From: Aedoeadaptatus coxii
GTDB lineage: Bacteria > Bacillota > Clostridia > Tissierellales > Peptoniphilaceae
DNA: 64,000 nucleotides
Direction: 5' to 3' (one strand)
NCBI RefSeq assembly: GCF_903819215.1
Contig: NZ_CAIJCT010000016.1
How positions within the stretch are numbered: the first letter of the stretch is position 1; each line of letters starts with the position of its first letter. Both the position numbers and the translations under genes were made by a program. Below, piece after piece: positions 25,169 through 33,763 of the stretch. A model generated the notes under the pieces. It ran no database searches. It was not told where the DNA came from and saw nothing but the letters and a program-made list of their open reading frames with translations.

Positions 25169-26317
25169 ATGAAAATTGCACTTATCGGATTCGGAACGGT
25201 CGGGCGAGGCGCCTACGATATTTTAAAAGCACGCCACAATATTTTAAAAGAAACCGTCGGCGAAATGGACATCGCCTATATCGTGGCCAGCGATCGCAGC
25301 GCCGAACGCCTCGGAAAAGAACTTCCCGAAAAAGTAGTGACGGCGAAAGATTACGACGCCGTTTTAAAAGAGGTGGACATCGTCGCCGAAGCTACCGGCG
25401 CCATGGACATGGCCTACGACTACATGAAGCGCGCCCTGGAAGCGGGCGTCGCCGTAGTAACCGCCAATAAAGCGGCGGTGAGCGCTCATTTTGAAGAGCT
25501 GAACGCTATCGCCGAAAAAGAAGAAGTTCCCTTCTTGTTTGAAGCGGCGGTAGGCGGCGGTATTCCCGTCTTAACGCCCCTTCGCGGGCTCTGTCTCGAA
25601 AATGAAATCGAAAAGGTACAGGGCATTTTAAACGGCACCTGCAACTATTTAATCAATGCCATGTTTAAAGAAGGGGCGGAATATGATGCCACCTTAAAAC
25701 TCTGTCAGGAATTGGGCTATGCCGAACAAGACCCGACAGACGATGTGGAAGGTTTCGATACCCGCCGTAAACTGCACCTGCTCATCGAAATGGCCTTCGG
25801 CCACGTGGACGGCGACGCCATTCCCACTCGCGGCATCGCCCAATTAAACGGCGACATCGTCAGCTTTTTAAAGAGCAAAGGCCAAAAAGTAAAACTGGTG
25901 GCCTCGGCAAAACCAGCTAAAGACGGCATCGAAGCCGTGGTGGAACCGGTGATTTTAGATGAGGCGGACAGCCTCGCCATTTTGCCCGATGCCATTAATC
26001 AGGTGAATGTAAAGGGATCCTTCGTCGGCGATCTCGCCTTTACAGGACCCGGCGCAGGCAAAGAACCTACGGGCAACGCCGTCGTCGCCGATATTATTTC
26101 CGCGGCGACAAAAAGCACCATGCCTTTGCTGAAACGGGGAGGAAAAAAACTCGCCCCGGTGAAAGGCCGTTATCTCGTGGCGAAAAAACTTTCCGGCGAC
26201 GTGGCGGATCGGGAAGAAGGGGAGTTCACCATTACAAAAGAAATACCGCGGGAAACACTTTTAGACTTAATCGACAACGACACCTTCTTTGCACGTATCG
26301 AATCGGAAACATTATAG
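25169..26317 (+). CDS. hom: Homoserine dehydrogenase, short form
   Basis: This 382-residue enzyme reduces aspartate semialdehyde to homoserine. It has the nucleotide motif GFGTVGRGAYDIL, TANKAAVSAHF, the GILNGTCNYL signature and the catalytic lysine/acid region AEQDPTDDVEGFD. It is shorter than the usual 420-440 residue enzymes and shows no clear complete C-terminal ACT domain, so threonine feedback control may be absent or reduced. It is divergent from asd, the previous enzyme in the pathway, and ends at a terminator. Confidence 0.92.
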   Translation: MKIALIGFGTVGRGAYDILKARHNILKETVGEMDIAYIVASDRSAERLGKELPEKVVTAKDYDAVLKEVDIVAEATGAMDMAYDYMKRALEAGVAVVTANKAAVSAHFEELNAIAEKEEVPFLFEAAVGGGIPVLTPLRGLCLENEIEKVQGILNGTCNYLINAMFKEGAEYDATLKLCQELGYAEQDPTDDVEGFDTRRKLHLLIEMAFGHVDGDAIPTRGIAQLNGDIVSFLKSKGQKVKLVASAKPAKDGIEAVVEPVILDEADSLAILPDAINQVNVKGSFVGDLAFTGPGAGKEPTGNAVVADIISAATKSTMPLLKRGGKKLAPVKGRYLVAKKLSGDVADREEGEFTITKEIPRETLLDLIDNDTFFARIESETL

Positions 26318-26318
26318 A

Positions 26319-26343
26319 AGAGAGCCCTTCGGGGCTCTTTTTT
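26319..26343 (+). terminator. Terminator after hom
   Basis: AGAGCCC (26321-26327), TTCG loop, GGGCTCT (26332-26338), then T to 26343. Confidence 0.88.
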
Positions 26344-26349
26344 CGCGCA

Positions 26350-26375
26350 AAAAAATAAAGCGAGTAGATACTCGC
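26350..26375 (-). terminator. Terminator of the Lrp/AsnC gene
   Basis: GCGAGTA (26360-26366) pairs with TACTCGC (26369-26375); the minus strand continues into a T-rich run (plus-strand A-run 26349-26355). Confidence 0.7.
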
Positions 26376-26379
26376 CTTA

Positions 26380-26871
26380 TTATTTTTCGTGAATACGAAT
26401 AGCATTATGTTCTCTAATATCTTTGCCCTTGACTTGATTCAAAGCGCCGATGGTGTTGGTACGTTTAATGGAGATCATATCTCTTAAGCGCATAAGGAAG
26501 TCGTCCAGTGATTTGGAAGAAGTGGATTTAATGCGAATCAGGAATTGATATTCTCCCATTAATTTCCAGCAATCGGTGACTTCAGGTGACGATTGAACGT
26601 AATTGATGAATTCCTCGATGGTGTTATCTTCTTCCGAGATATCGATGAGGCAGAACGAATGGATGTAGGAATCATCTTCTTCGCCGCCGAGCAAAATAGT
26701 GTAACCTGCAATCACTCCTGCATCTTCCAGGCGGTGGATACGGTTGCGGGTTGCGGAAACGGATAAGCTCACCTTTTTTGCAATATCGCTCAACGACATA
26801 CGGCTGTTCTCGTTTAGGAGCGACAGGATATAAGTATCGATGGAATCACCGGTAAAACGATTAATGTGCAT
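26380..26871 (-). CDS. Lrp/AsnC-family transcriptional regulator
   Basis: This 163-residue protein has an N-terminal helix-turn-helix (IDTYILSLLNENSRMSLSDIA, VSATRNRIHRLEDAGVI) and a C-terminal RAM/AsnC domain (GEYQFLIRIK), the amino-acid-sensing oligomerisation domain. ATG 26871 lies 8 bases after GGAGG; a GTG three codons upstream touches that site. It probably responds to an amino acid and may regulate nearby amino-acid genes. No target site could be assigned. Confidence 0.88.
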   Translation of the reverse strand: MHINRFTGDSIDTYILSLLNENSRMSLSDIAKKVSLSVSATRNRIHRLEDAGVIAGYTILLGGEEDDSYIHSFCLIDISEEDNTIEEFINYVQSSPEVTDCWKLMGEYQFLIRIKSTSSKSLDDFLMRLRDMISIKRTNTIGALNQVKGKDIREHNAIRIHEK

Positions 26872-27279
26872 AAGATGCACCTCCCTTAATTAAAACAAAT
26901 ATGTTCAGAAAGATTATACCAAAAAAATAGCGTCATTTCATTAAAAAATGAAAAATTTTTATAAAGGGAATGAATATCTGAAAAATGATAATCTTGTGAA
27001 ATTAAAAGTATAAATTTGTCGGAAGGAAGTTGATAACAAAGCGTATTTTGCAGTAAAATACAATAAAGTACGCAATTTAAAAGATGTGTGAAATTGCTGT
27101 CTTTCTTTTTATATGTTTATGATTTTTTTGTGGCGAATATTGTCTTATTTTTAATCTTTATCACCATTATTTAACAGAGGTATTTTTTTGCTTTAAAAAC
27201 CGTCAAGTGCTAGAATGAACCTGATTGTGGGCTTTCCGAGAGAAAGCCTGCGAGAGTAGAAAAAGAAAGGGGCGTATCT
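26872..27279. other. 400-base AT-rich intergenic region between lrp and the V-ATPase operon
   Basis: No gene is seen. On the minus side is an extended -10 (TGG-TATAAT, 26921 to 26913) for lrp. In the middle, GTATTTT-GCAGT-AAAATAC (27043-27061) is a perfect 7-bp hairpin inside a wider GCGTA/TACGC pair. On the right are the V-ATPase promoter and a leader hairpin GGCTTTC (27230-27236)/GAAAGCC (27242-27248). Confidence 0.55.
27188..27216 (+). promoter_or_regulatory. Promoter of the V/A-ATPase operon
   Basis: TTGCTT (27188-27193) and TAGAAT (27211-27216) are 17 bases apart, about 60 bases before the first start codon. The -10 matches 5 of 6; the -35 is weak. Confidence 0.55.
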
Positions 27280-27588
27280 GTGGAACAATTGATTCGAAGC
27301 GTCATCGCCTTAGATGAAAAAACGGATAAAATGGTTCAGGATAAAGAATCCTCCATTGAAGACGAAAAATCCGCTCTGCAAAAGCATTTCTCGGAAATGG
27401 AAGCGGACGAGCGGGAAGGATCGAAAGATGCGGCCAAGGCCGGCTACGATAAAATTTACAGCGAAGCCATGGAAGTCGTCGACGAGATTCGAAAAGCCAA
27501 TTACGAAAAGCTCGAAGAGGTCAGCGCGGTCTACAAAGAGCATAGAAAAGAACTGGTTGAACAAGCCTTTCAGCTCCTCGATTTATAG
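27280..27588 (+). CDS. Small coiled-coil protein, probable V/A-ATPase peripheral stalk subunit (G/H type)
   Basis: This 102-residue protein is almost entirely charged helix, with heptad-like patterns from MEQLIRSVIALDEKTDKM through KSALQKHFSEMEADE, and no membrane segment. First position in the operon, size and composition match the peripheral stalk subunit (AhaH/NtpF type) that pairs with subunit E to connect the catalytic head and subunit I. Primary sequence in this family is poorly conserved, so the call rests on context. The GTG start is 7 bases after AAAGGGG. Confidence 0.7.
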   Translation: MEQLIRSVIALDEKTDKMVQDKESSIEDEKSALQKHFSEMEADEREGSKDAAKAGYDKIYSEAMEVVDEIRKANYEKLEEVSAVYKEHRKELVEQAFQLLDL

Positions 27589-27597
27589 GAGGGCGTT

Positions 27598-28617
27598 ATG
27601 AATTACGCTGCAGTAAATACAAAGGCCGTCGCCGTTTGCGCCCATTACTTAAAGCCCCAGGTTCCCTTGAAAATTCTGGAGGCAGGCAATTACACCGACG
27701 GACTGGACATTGTCGCAAAGGATTGGGATATCGAACTTTCAGAAGACGCGCACCTGCTCGAGGTCAATGTGAAAATGGAGCAGAAAGTGTTTGCGGCACT
27801 AAAAAGTTTCGAGCATTATTTGCAGGGGCCGGCGCGCACGTTTTACGCCTCCATGTTGGAGCGCTACACCATTCAGGACATTAAGCGGATTTTTCGTGCC
27901 GTTTATCACGACGAAAACATCGACATCGTAAGGAATAGTCTCCTTTCCTTCGATCCGTCCCTTTTGCCTCGCGATCAGGCACTAAGGCCGGATGACTTGT
28001 TTAAAATACTGGAGACGACGAAGTATGGTCGCTTGCTTTCATCCTATAAAGATGTTTCGAGGGATCGCATTTTATTTTATATCGAAATGGAACTGGATCA
28101 GTCCTATTACGAAAACCTCGTACGCGAGGCGAACCATCTGTCGAAAAAAGATCGTAAAGCGGTGTTGGCCATGCTCAATCGCCACATCGACCTATTAAAT
28201 ATCTTCTATATTTACAGGGCAAAAAAGAATTACGATATTTTGAAGCCGGAAATGGAAAACTTCGTCATTCGCGGTGGTAACATTCCGAGGCCCCTCATTA
28301 AACAATGGGTCTATTCGGACAATGTGGAGATACTGGTAGAATCGGTACGCCATTCGAGTTTCTCGTTTTTATTCCAAAAAAAGCGGGATAATCACATGAC
28401 CGACGTACTGGCTTCCCGGGATATTTGGAAAATGTATACGACGTATTATCAAAAAGAAACCATGTCCATAGGGCGGATCGTCGCCCTGTCCATTTTGCTG
28501 GAGTTTGCCATTCGCGACGTCTCCACGACTCTCGAAGGCTTGCGTTTAGGTTTTGGAAAAGACATGATACGGAATCTGTTGACGATTCCCGAGAAAGAAG
28601 GTGAAGTATGGCAGTAG
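27598..28617 (+). CDS. ntpC: V/A-type ATPase subunit C
   Basis: This 339-residue all-helical protein matches the V0d/AtpC family that plugs the rotor ring and connects it to the central stalk. Family features include RARTFYASMLERYTIQDI-like N-terminal repeats and the LLEFAIRDVSTTLEGLRLG C-terminal helix. AGGAGG lies before the ATG. The last 10 bases overlap subunit I. In many bacterial operons C follows E; here it precedes I. Confidence 0.88.
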   Translation: MNYAAVNTKAVAVCAHYLKPQVPLKILEAGNYTDGLDIVAKDWDIELSEDAHLLEVNVKMEQKVFAALKSFEHYLQGPARTFYASMLERYTIQDIKRIFRAVYHDENIDIVRNSLLSFDPSLLPRDQALRPDDLFKILETTKYGRLLSSYKDVSRDRILFYIEMELDQSYYENLVREANHLSKKDRKAVLAMLNRHIDLLNIFYIYRAKKNYDILKPEMENFVIRGGNIPRPLIKQWVYSDNVEILVESVRHSSFSFLFQKKRDNHMTDVLASRDIWKMYTTYYQKETMSIGRIVALSILLEFAIRDVSTTLEGLRLGFGKDMIRNLLTIPEKEGEVWQ

Positions 28618-30560
28618 AGAGAATGGTCATGCTGAGCGTCGTAGGGCGATTAGAAAACATGGAGGATATTCTATTCGAAGTGCTTCAATCGGGCGCCCTC
28701 GATATGGTAGATGCTATGACGCAGCTATCGGAAAATAGCAATATTTACTCTCTCGAAGACAATGTGGAAATGGTCGTGGATTTAAACAATCTGGCACCTT
28801 TTCCCATTGACAACGATGTGCGACAACGCACGCAGGAAGCGCAAAAGCTTCTCGAATACTTTAAAATCGACGATCTGGATTTAAACGATTTCGATAAAGA
28901 TGCAGACGTCGTCGGCTATTATAATAAGCTCATGGAACGCCTCGGGCCCATGCAAGAGGAATACGACGAGATCTTAAAGCGGTTGGATAACATCGACATG
29001 TTTGAAGAGAATCTGTCACTCTTTGAAAATGTAGACGTGGATCTTTCCAAGGTCAAAGACATGAAATACTTCTCCACCCGTTTCGGACGGTTGGAAAAAT
29101 CGGCGCGGATTCGCTTGAAAAACAGCTACGAAAACCTGTTGGCCCTTATTTTCCATACAGGTTCTTTCGAAGACGAAGAAGTTTACATGATTACTTACCC
29201 CAACGAAGTAAGCGAGGAAATCGACAGGGTCTTGAAATCCTTACACTGGATCGACGTGCCCATTTTGGATTACGCCAGCGGCACACCTCGAGAAACCTTA
29301 CAGGAATTTAGAGAAGAAGAAGAAAAACTCCGCCGTCGACTCAAAGAAATCGAAGGGGAAAGGGAACAAATCTATAAGGACGACAGAGACAAAGTTCGCA
29401 AGATATTAGCCCACATTCTCTTTTTAGGCCGGGTGGAAGAGGCCAAAGAACACATGGCCGTTGCGAAAAAATACTTCCTCATGACCGGCTGGACCGACGA
29501 AGCGGGTATCGAAGAAGTCCGTCGCCGCACGAAGAAATACCCCGACGTCGTCTTAACCATACAGGAAGAAGATTCCGCGGCCAAAGGCATTACGCCGCCG
29601 ACAAAACTTTCCAATCCGAAATTCTTTAAGCCCTTCGAGCTCCTTGTGAGAATGTATGGGATTCCGAAATACAATGAAATCGACCCGACGGTCTTTGTCG
29701 GCATTACCTACCTGCTCCTTTTCGGCGCCATGTTCGGCGACGTGGGGCAAGGGGCCATCTTCATTCTCGTCGGTTGGCTCGTATCCAAGAAATGGCAAAA
29801 AGACATGGGCGGCCTCCTGATGCGAATGGGCGGCGCCTCTGTGATCTTCGGCTTTTTATACGGATCGGTCTTCGGTAATGAAGAGATTATCGACGCCCTT
29901 TGGATGCGTCCCTTCCAAAACATCGAGCAAGTTCTCGGCGTGGCCATCGGCTTTGGGGTCATCCTCTTAGTGCTCGCCTACGGCATGAACTTTGCCAACG
30001 CCATTAAAAACAAAGATTTGGCCAGGGGTCTTTTTGGGGAACACGGCCTTTTCGGATTCTTAGTCTTTGCCATGCTCCTCTTTATGATTCTGGACGTGGC
30101 AGGCGTGGTCACCATCGTGCCCATGCCCGTCGCCGCCGCCATTTTAATTTTGTCCATCATTCTCATGATCTTCAAAAAACCCATTATGGCGAAAATCCAA
30201 AAAACCGATGTTCAATACGAAGGCGGAAAAAGCGGCTACTTTATCGAAAGTTCCTTCTCCATGATCGAACTTTTAATTTCCACACTTTCGGGGATCGTGT
30301 CCTTCATTCGTGTCGGCGCCTTTGCCATTAACCACGTGGGGCTCTTTATGGCCTTCCATACCATGGCTGAAATGGCACCTCACGATGCAGGCGGCGTGGT
30401 GATCCTCATCCTCGGAAACATATTAATCATCGGACTCGAAGGTTTGATCGTCTTTATTCAAGGTTTGCGCCTGGAATACTACGAACTCTTCAGTCGTTAT
30501 TACAGCGGAAGCGGCCGGGAATTTAAATCCGACAGCTTACGATTAAAAAAACATCAATAG
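28608..30560 (+). CDS. ntpI: V/A-type ATPase subunit I (a-type stator)
   Basis: This 650-residue protein has a soluble N-terminal half with coiled coil (about 90-300) and a C-terminal half with about seven or eight membrane helices starting near residue 365. The membrane arginine that faces the rotor carboxylate lies in GIVSFIRVGAFAINH. The ATG overlaps the end of ntpC, consistent with coupling. It forms the ion half-channels with the K subunit. Confidence 0.93.
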   Translation: MAVERMVMLSVVGRLENMEDILFEVLQSGALDMVDAMTQLSENSNIYSLEDNVEMVVDLNNLAPFPIDNDVRQRTQEAQKLLEYFKIDDLDLNDFDKDADVVGYYNKLMERLGPMQEEYDEILKRLDNIDMFEENLSLFENVDVDLSKVKDMKYFSTRFGRLEKSARIRLKNSYENLLALIFHTGSFEDEEVYMITYPNEVSEEIDRVLKSLHWIDVPILDYASGTPRETLQEFREEEEKLRRRLKEIEGEREQIYKDDRDKVRKILAHILFLGRVEEAKEHMAVAKKYFLMTGWTDEAGIEEVRRRTKKYPDVVLTIQEEDSAAKGITPPTKLSNPKFFKPFELLVRMYGIPKYNEIDPTVFVGITYLLLFGAMFGDVGQGAIFILVGWLVSKKWQKDMGGLLMRMGGASVIFGFLYGSVFGNEEIIDALWMRPFQNIEQVLGVAIGFGVILLVLAYGMNFANAIKNKDLARGLFGEHGLFGFLVFAMLLFMILDVAGVVTIVPMPVAAAILILSIILMIFKKPIMAKIQKTDVQYEGGKSGYFIESSFSMIELLISTLSGIVSFIRVGAFAINHVGLFMAFHTMAEMAPHDAGGVVILILGNILIIGLEGLIVFIQGLRLEYYELFSRYYSGSGREFKSDSLRLKKHQ

Positions 30561-30578
30561 TATCAAAGGAGATTGACT

Positions 30579-30998
30579 ATGGAAAAGATTTTATTTTTAG
30601 CATCCCTCGTCGTCCTTTCGACGATTATCGCAGGCTTTGTCTTTATGGAACGAGGCGTTTCCGCCGATCGTAAGAAATTAAAACGCGCTATGCGCACCAA
30701 CCTCACCGTCTTTATTCCCACCGTCGTCGCCGCCTATGTCCTTCTCGTACCGGGCGTCGTTAACGCGGCAACCCAAACGACGGAAGTCAACGGCTTAGGC
30801 CTTCTCGCCGCCGCCCTTTCCACAGGCCTTGCCACCATCGGCACAGGCTACGCCGTAGGGATCGTAGGTTCCGCGGCATTAGGCGCCGTCAGCGAAGACG
30901 ACTCCATTTTAGGTAAGACACTGATCTTCGTCGGCCTTGCGGAAGGTATTGCGATTTACGGCTTGATTATCTCCATTATGATCCTAGGCAAGCTCTAA
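30579..30998 (+). CDS. ntpK: V/A-type ATPase subunit K (c-ring proteolipid) with N-terminal extension
   Basis: This 139-residue proteolipid has a C-terminal two-helix c-subunit hairpin (about 72-139) with glycine-rich LSTGLATIGTGYAVGIVG and the ion-binding glutamate E122 in VGLAEGIAIYG. The first 63 residues do not look like a duplicated c hairpin. They hold a helix (4-23), a basic loop and a second helix ending VPGVVNA-ATQTT, which resembles a signal peptidase site. The mature ring subunit could thus be a two-helix protein. ATG 30579 follows AAAGGAG by 7 bases. Confidence 0.88.
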   Translation: MEKILFLASLVVLSTIIAGFVFMERGVSADRKKLKRAMRTNLTVFIPTVVAAYVLLVPGVVNAATQTTEVNGLGLLAAALSTGLATIGTGYAVGIVGSAALGAVSEDDSILGKTLIFVGLAEGIAIYGLIISIMILGKL

Positions 30999-31306
30999 TG
31001 ATTTCAAGAGTCATTTCCAGGGACGACGAACTTCTCGTCGCCCTTCGTATGAGCGGATTTGAAGGCGTGTGGTGTGCAGAAGCATCCGACCTTCACGAAG
31101 CCTTTCAAAAGGCCCTTGAAGATAAAAACATCGGCATGATCATATTAAACGAAAAGGACTTCCGCGAATTGGAAGAAGAGGTGCTCGCCGTAAAAGAAAA
31201 GAAGCGCAGTCCCTTTATCTGCACATTACCCGGTCGCGACGGCTATAGCGAAGACGACTTTATATTGAAATACGTCCGCGAAGCCATCGGGGTGAAATTG
31301 GATTAG
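30998..31306 (+). CDS. ntpG: V/A-type ATPase subunit F
   Basis: This 102-residue small alpha/beta protein is of the AtpF/NtpG central-stalk type, with GMIILNEKDFRELEEEV and an N-terminal SRDDELLVALRMSGFEGV. Its ATG overlaps the ntpK stop by one base (TAATG). It sits with subunit D in the rotating shaft. Confidence 0.87.
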   Translation: MISRVISRDDELLVALRMSGFEGVWCAEASDLHEAFQKALEDKNIGMIILNEKDFRELEEEVLAVKEKKRSPFICTLPGRDGYSEDDFILKYVREAIGVKLD

Positions 31307-31317
31307 TAGGTGAGAAA

Positions 31318-31944
31318 ATGCTGCAAGTCGAAAACAAACTGGAACTATTTGAAGATGTCGTCTACAAGCGGCGTCTATTGGATTTAGAAAAACGAAGAGA
31401 AGCGTGGGAAGATGAAAAGGAAAACCTCATCGCCCGCAAAAACAAACAACTCTCGGAAGAACAACAAAACATCGTGGAGCGGAGAGAAAACCTCGCCCGC
31501 GTCATGGGCAACGAGGAAATCGCCAAAGCCCGCGAAAACGAACGAGTCTTGGAACTTAAAAAAATCAACGAACTGGGCGACGATTTCGTCGACGCCATTC
31601 GCAGCCGCGTAAAAGAATACACGGCAACCGAAGCGTACAAAGATAACGTCCTGCACCACGTCATGGAAACCCTCGACACATTGGAACCTGGGGAATACCA
31701 CATCGGCATGGTAAAAGAAGATTTAGACGCTTTCCAAGACGCCGTCTTAACATCGGCAAAAGAAAAAGGCTTTACACTTCATCCTTACGTATTGCCCGAG
31801 GAATGTATCGGCGGCCACACACTAATGGATATGAAGAAAACCTATAGCCTGAACTATGACCTGGCCACAAAAATCACAGAAAAGCGCTACGAGATCGGCA
31901 AACTTCTCTATGGCCTTTTCCGGAGGGAGATGGAGCATGCGTAA
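31318..31944 (+). CDS. ntpE: V/A-type ATPase subunit E (peripheral stalk)
   Basis: This 208-residue protein has a long charged N-terminal helix (about 1-100) and a C-terminal globular domain, the AtpE/NtpE layout. It pairs with the small stalk subunit to hold the catalytic head. The stop is 8 bases inside the start region of ntpA (ATGCGTAA). Confidence 0.85.
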   Translation: MLQVENKLELFEDVVYKRRLLDLEKRREAWEDEKENLIARKNKQLSEEQQNIVERRENLARVMGNEEIAKARENERVLELKKINELGDDFVDAIRSRVKEYTATEAYKDNVLHHVMETLDTLEPGEYHIGMVKEDLDAFQDAVLTSAKEKGFTLHPYVLPEECIGGHTLMDMKKTYSLNYDLATKITEKRYEIGKLLYGLFRREMEHA

Positions 31945-33763
31945 AGAAGCGAAAATTGCTAAAATTAACGGCCCCGTCGTCATCGGCCGCCCCATGGGCA
32001 ATTTCTCCATGCGGGAAATGGTACAAGTCGGCGACAAAAAACTGATCGGCGAAGTCATCGCCATTCACGGCGACGAAGGCACCGTACAAGTCTACGAAGA
32101 AACCGAAGGCTTAAAGCGAGACGAAGATATTATCTCCACAGGCGGCCCCCTTTCCGTTCGCTTGGGCCCCGGCCTTATCGGTAATATGTTCGACGGCATC
32201 GAGCGGCCCCTTAACCGCATCAACGAAGAATACGGCTACTTCATTCCCGAAGGCATCGGCATGATGAACCTGGATTTGGAGAAAAAATGGTCCTTTAAGC
32301 CCATAGTAAACGAAGGGGACGAAATCAAAGGCGGCGCCATTATCGGCACCGTTCCCGAAACGTCGATTATCGAACACCGCATCTTAACGCCGCCGAATGT
32401 ATCCGGAAAAATCACGTGGGTGGCACGTGCGGGAGAATATAATGTCACCGAGCCCGTGTTGAAAGTAGAAGACGAAAACGGCGAAGAACACGACGTGGCC
32501 ATGAGTCAACGCTGGCCCGTGCGTATCCCCCGTCCCGTCAATGAATTTTTAGACGCCAATCAACTGTTAACAACAGGTCAACGGGTACTGGATGTATTTT
32601 TCCCCATCGCCAAAGGCGGCACCGTCGCCATTCCCGGCGGTTTCGGCACGGGCAAAACCATGACCCAACACTCCATCGCCAAATTCTGTGACGCGGACAT
32701 TATTGTCTACATCGGCTGCGGCGAACGGGGCAACGAAATGACGGAAGTATTGGAAGACTTCCCGAAACTTATCGACCCGAACACGGGCAAACCCCTTATG
32801 GAGCGTACGATTTTAATCGCCAACACGTCGAACATGCCCGTCGCGGCGCGGGAAGCGTCGATTTACACCGGCATCACCATCGCCGAATACTTTAGAGATC
32901 AAGGCTACGACGTGGCCATGATGGCGGATTCCACTTCCCGTTGGGCGGAAGCCTTACGTGAAATTTCCGGACGTCTGGAAGAAATGCCTGCCGAAGAAGG
33001 CTACCCCGCCTATCTACCTTCCCGCATCGCATCCTTTTACGAACGGAACGGATCGGTTATCACCCTTTCCGGGAAAAACGGATCCGTCACCACCATCGGC
33101 GCCGTATCCCCTGCAGGGGGCGATTTCTCCGAGCCCGTTACGGAAAACACCCGTCGTTTCGTCAACGTCTTTTTGGCGCTGGATAAAGACTTGGCCTATT
33201 CCCGTCACTATCCCGCCATTCACTGGCTGAAAAGCTATTCGGGCTACGTCGGCGCCCTTTCCAACTATTACGACAACCGATTGGAAGGCGACTTGCCCAC
33301 CCTTCGGAAAAAATTCCTAAACATTTTAAACGAAGAAGCGCGGCTCCAGGAAATCGTCATGCTCGTCGGGGAAGACGTTCTGCCCGACAAAGAGCGATTC
33401 CTCTTACAAATCGCCCGCATCATTAAAGATGCCTTCCTGCAACAAAACGCCTTTAACGCCATCGACCAATACGTTCCCTTGGAAAAACAATTTGCCATGA
33501 TGGAAGTCATCGACACCTTGTACGAAGAAGGCAAGACCGTATTGGAACAAGGCATTTCCATTGAAGAAGTAAAAAACGACGCTCTTTATTCCAACATCGT
33601 CAACATGAAATACAACATCCCCAACGGCGACATGAAGCCCTTTACGCACCTGATGAACGATATTCAGGAACACTACCGCGAACTCCGTATCGAATACGGC
33701 ATCGCTGAGGAGGCCAACGCCGAAGGGGAAGGGGCGAAAGAAGAAGAGGAGGCTAAGGCATGA
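31937..33763 (+). CDS. ntpA: V/A-type ATPase catalytic subunit A
   Basis: This 608-residue catalytic subunit has a beta-barrel start (KIAKINGPVVIG), the V/A-specific insertion and the P-loop GGFGTGKT (residues 234-241, K240 and T241 binding nucleotide), then YIGCGERGNEMTEVLEDFP. The glycine-to-threonine variation FGTGK instead of FGSGK is conservative. The tail is strongly acidic and alanine-rich. ATG 31937 follows GGAGGGAGATGGAG; the longer frame overlaps ntpE and is not used. The stop overlaps the ntpB ATG by four bases. Confidence 0.95.
   Translation: MRKEAKIAKINGPVVIGRPMGNFSMREMVQVGDKKLIGEVIAIHGDEGTVQVYEETEGLKRDEDIISTGGPLSVRLGPGLIGNMFDGIERPLNRINEEYGYFIPEGIGMMNLDLEKKWSFKPIVNEGDEIKGGAIIGTVPETSIIEHRILTPPNVSGKITWVARAGEYNVTEPVLKVEDENGEEHDVAMSQRWPVRIPRPVNEFLDANQLLTTGQRVLDVFFPIAKGGTVAIPGGFGTGKTMTQHSIAKFCDADIIVYIGCGERGNEMTEVLEDFPKLIDPNTGKPLMERTILIANTSNMPVAAREASIYTGITIAEYFRDQGYDVAMMADSTSRWAEALREISGRLEEMPAEEGYPAYLPSRIASFYERNGSVITLSGKNGSVTTIGAVSPAGGDFSEPVTENTRRFVNVFLALDKDLAYSRHYPAIHWLKSYSGYVGALSNYYDNRLEGDLPTLRKKFLNILNEEARLQEIVMLVGEDVLPDKERFLLQIARIIKDAFLQQNAFNAIDQYVPLEKQFAMMEVIDTLYEEGKTVLEQGISIEEVKNDALYSNIVNMKYNIPNGDMKPFTHLMNDIQEHYRELRIEYGIAEEANAEGEGAKEEEEAKA

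Noticed and set aside
31856..31936. Upstream extension of V-ATPase subunit A from a TTG codon
   Set aside because: It overlaps ntpE by nearly 90 bases and has no ribosome site; GGAGGGAGATGGAG places the start at ATG 31937.
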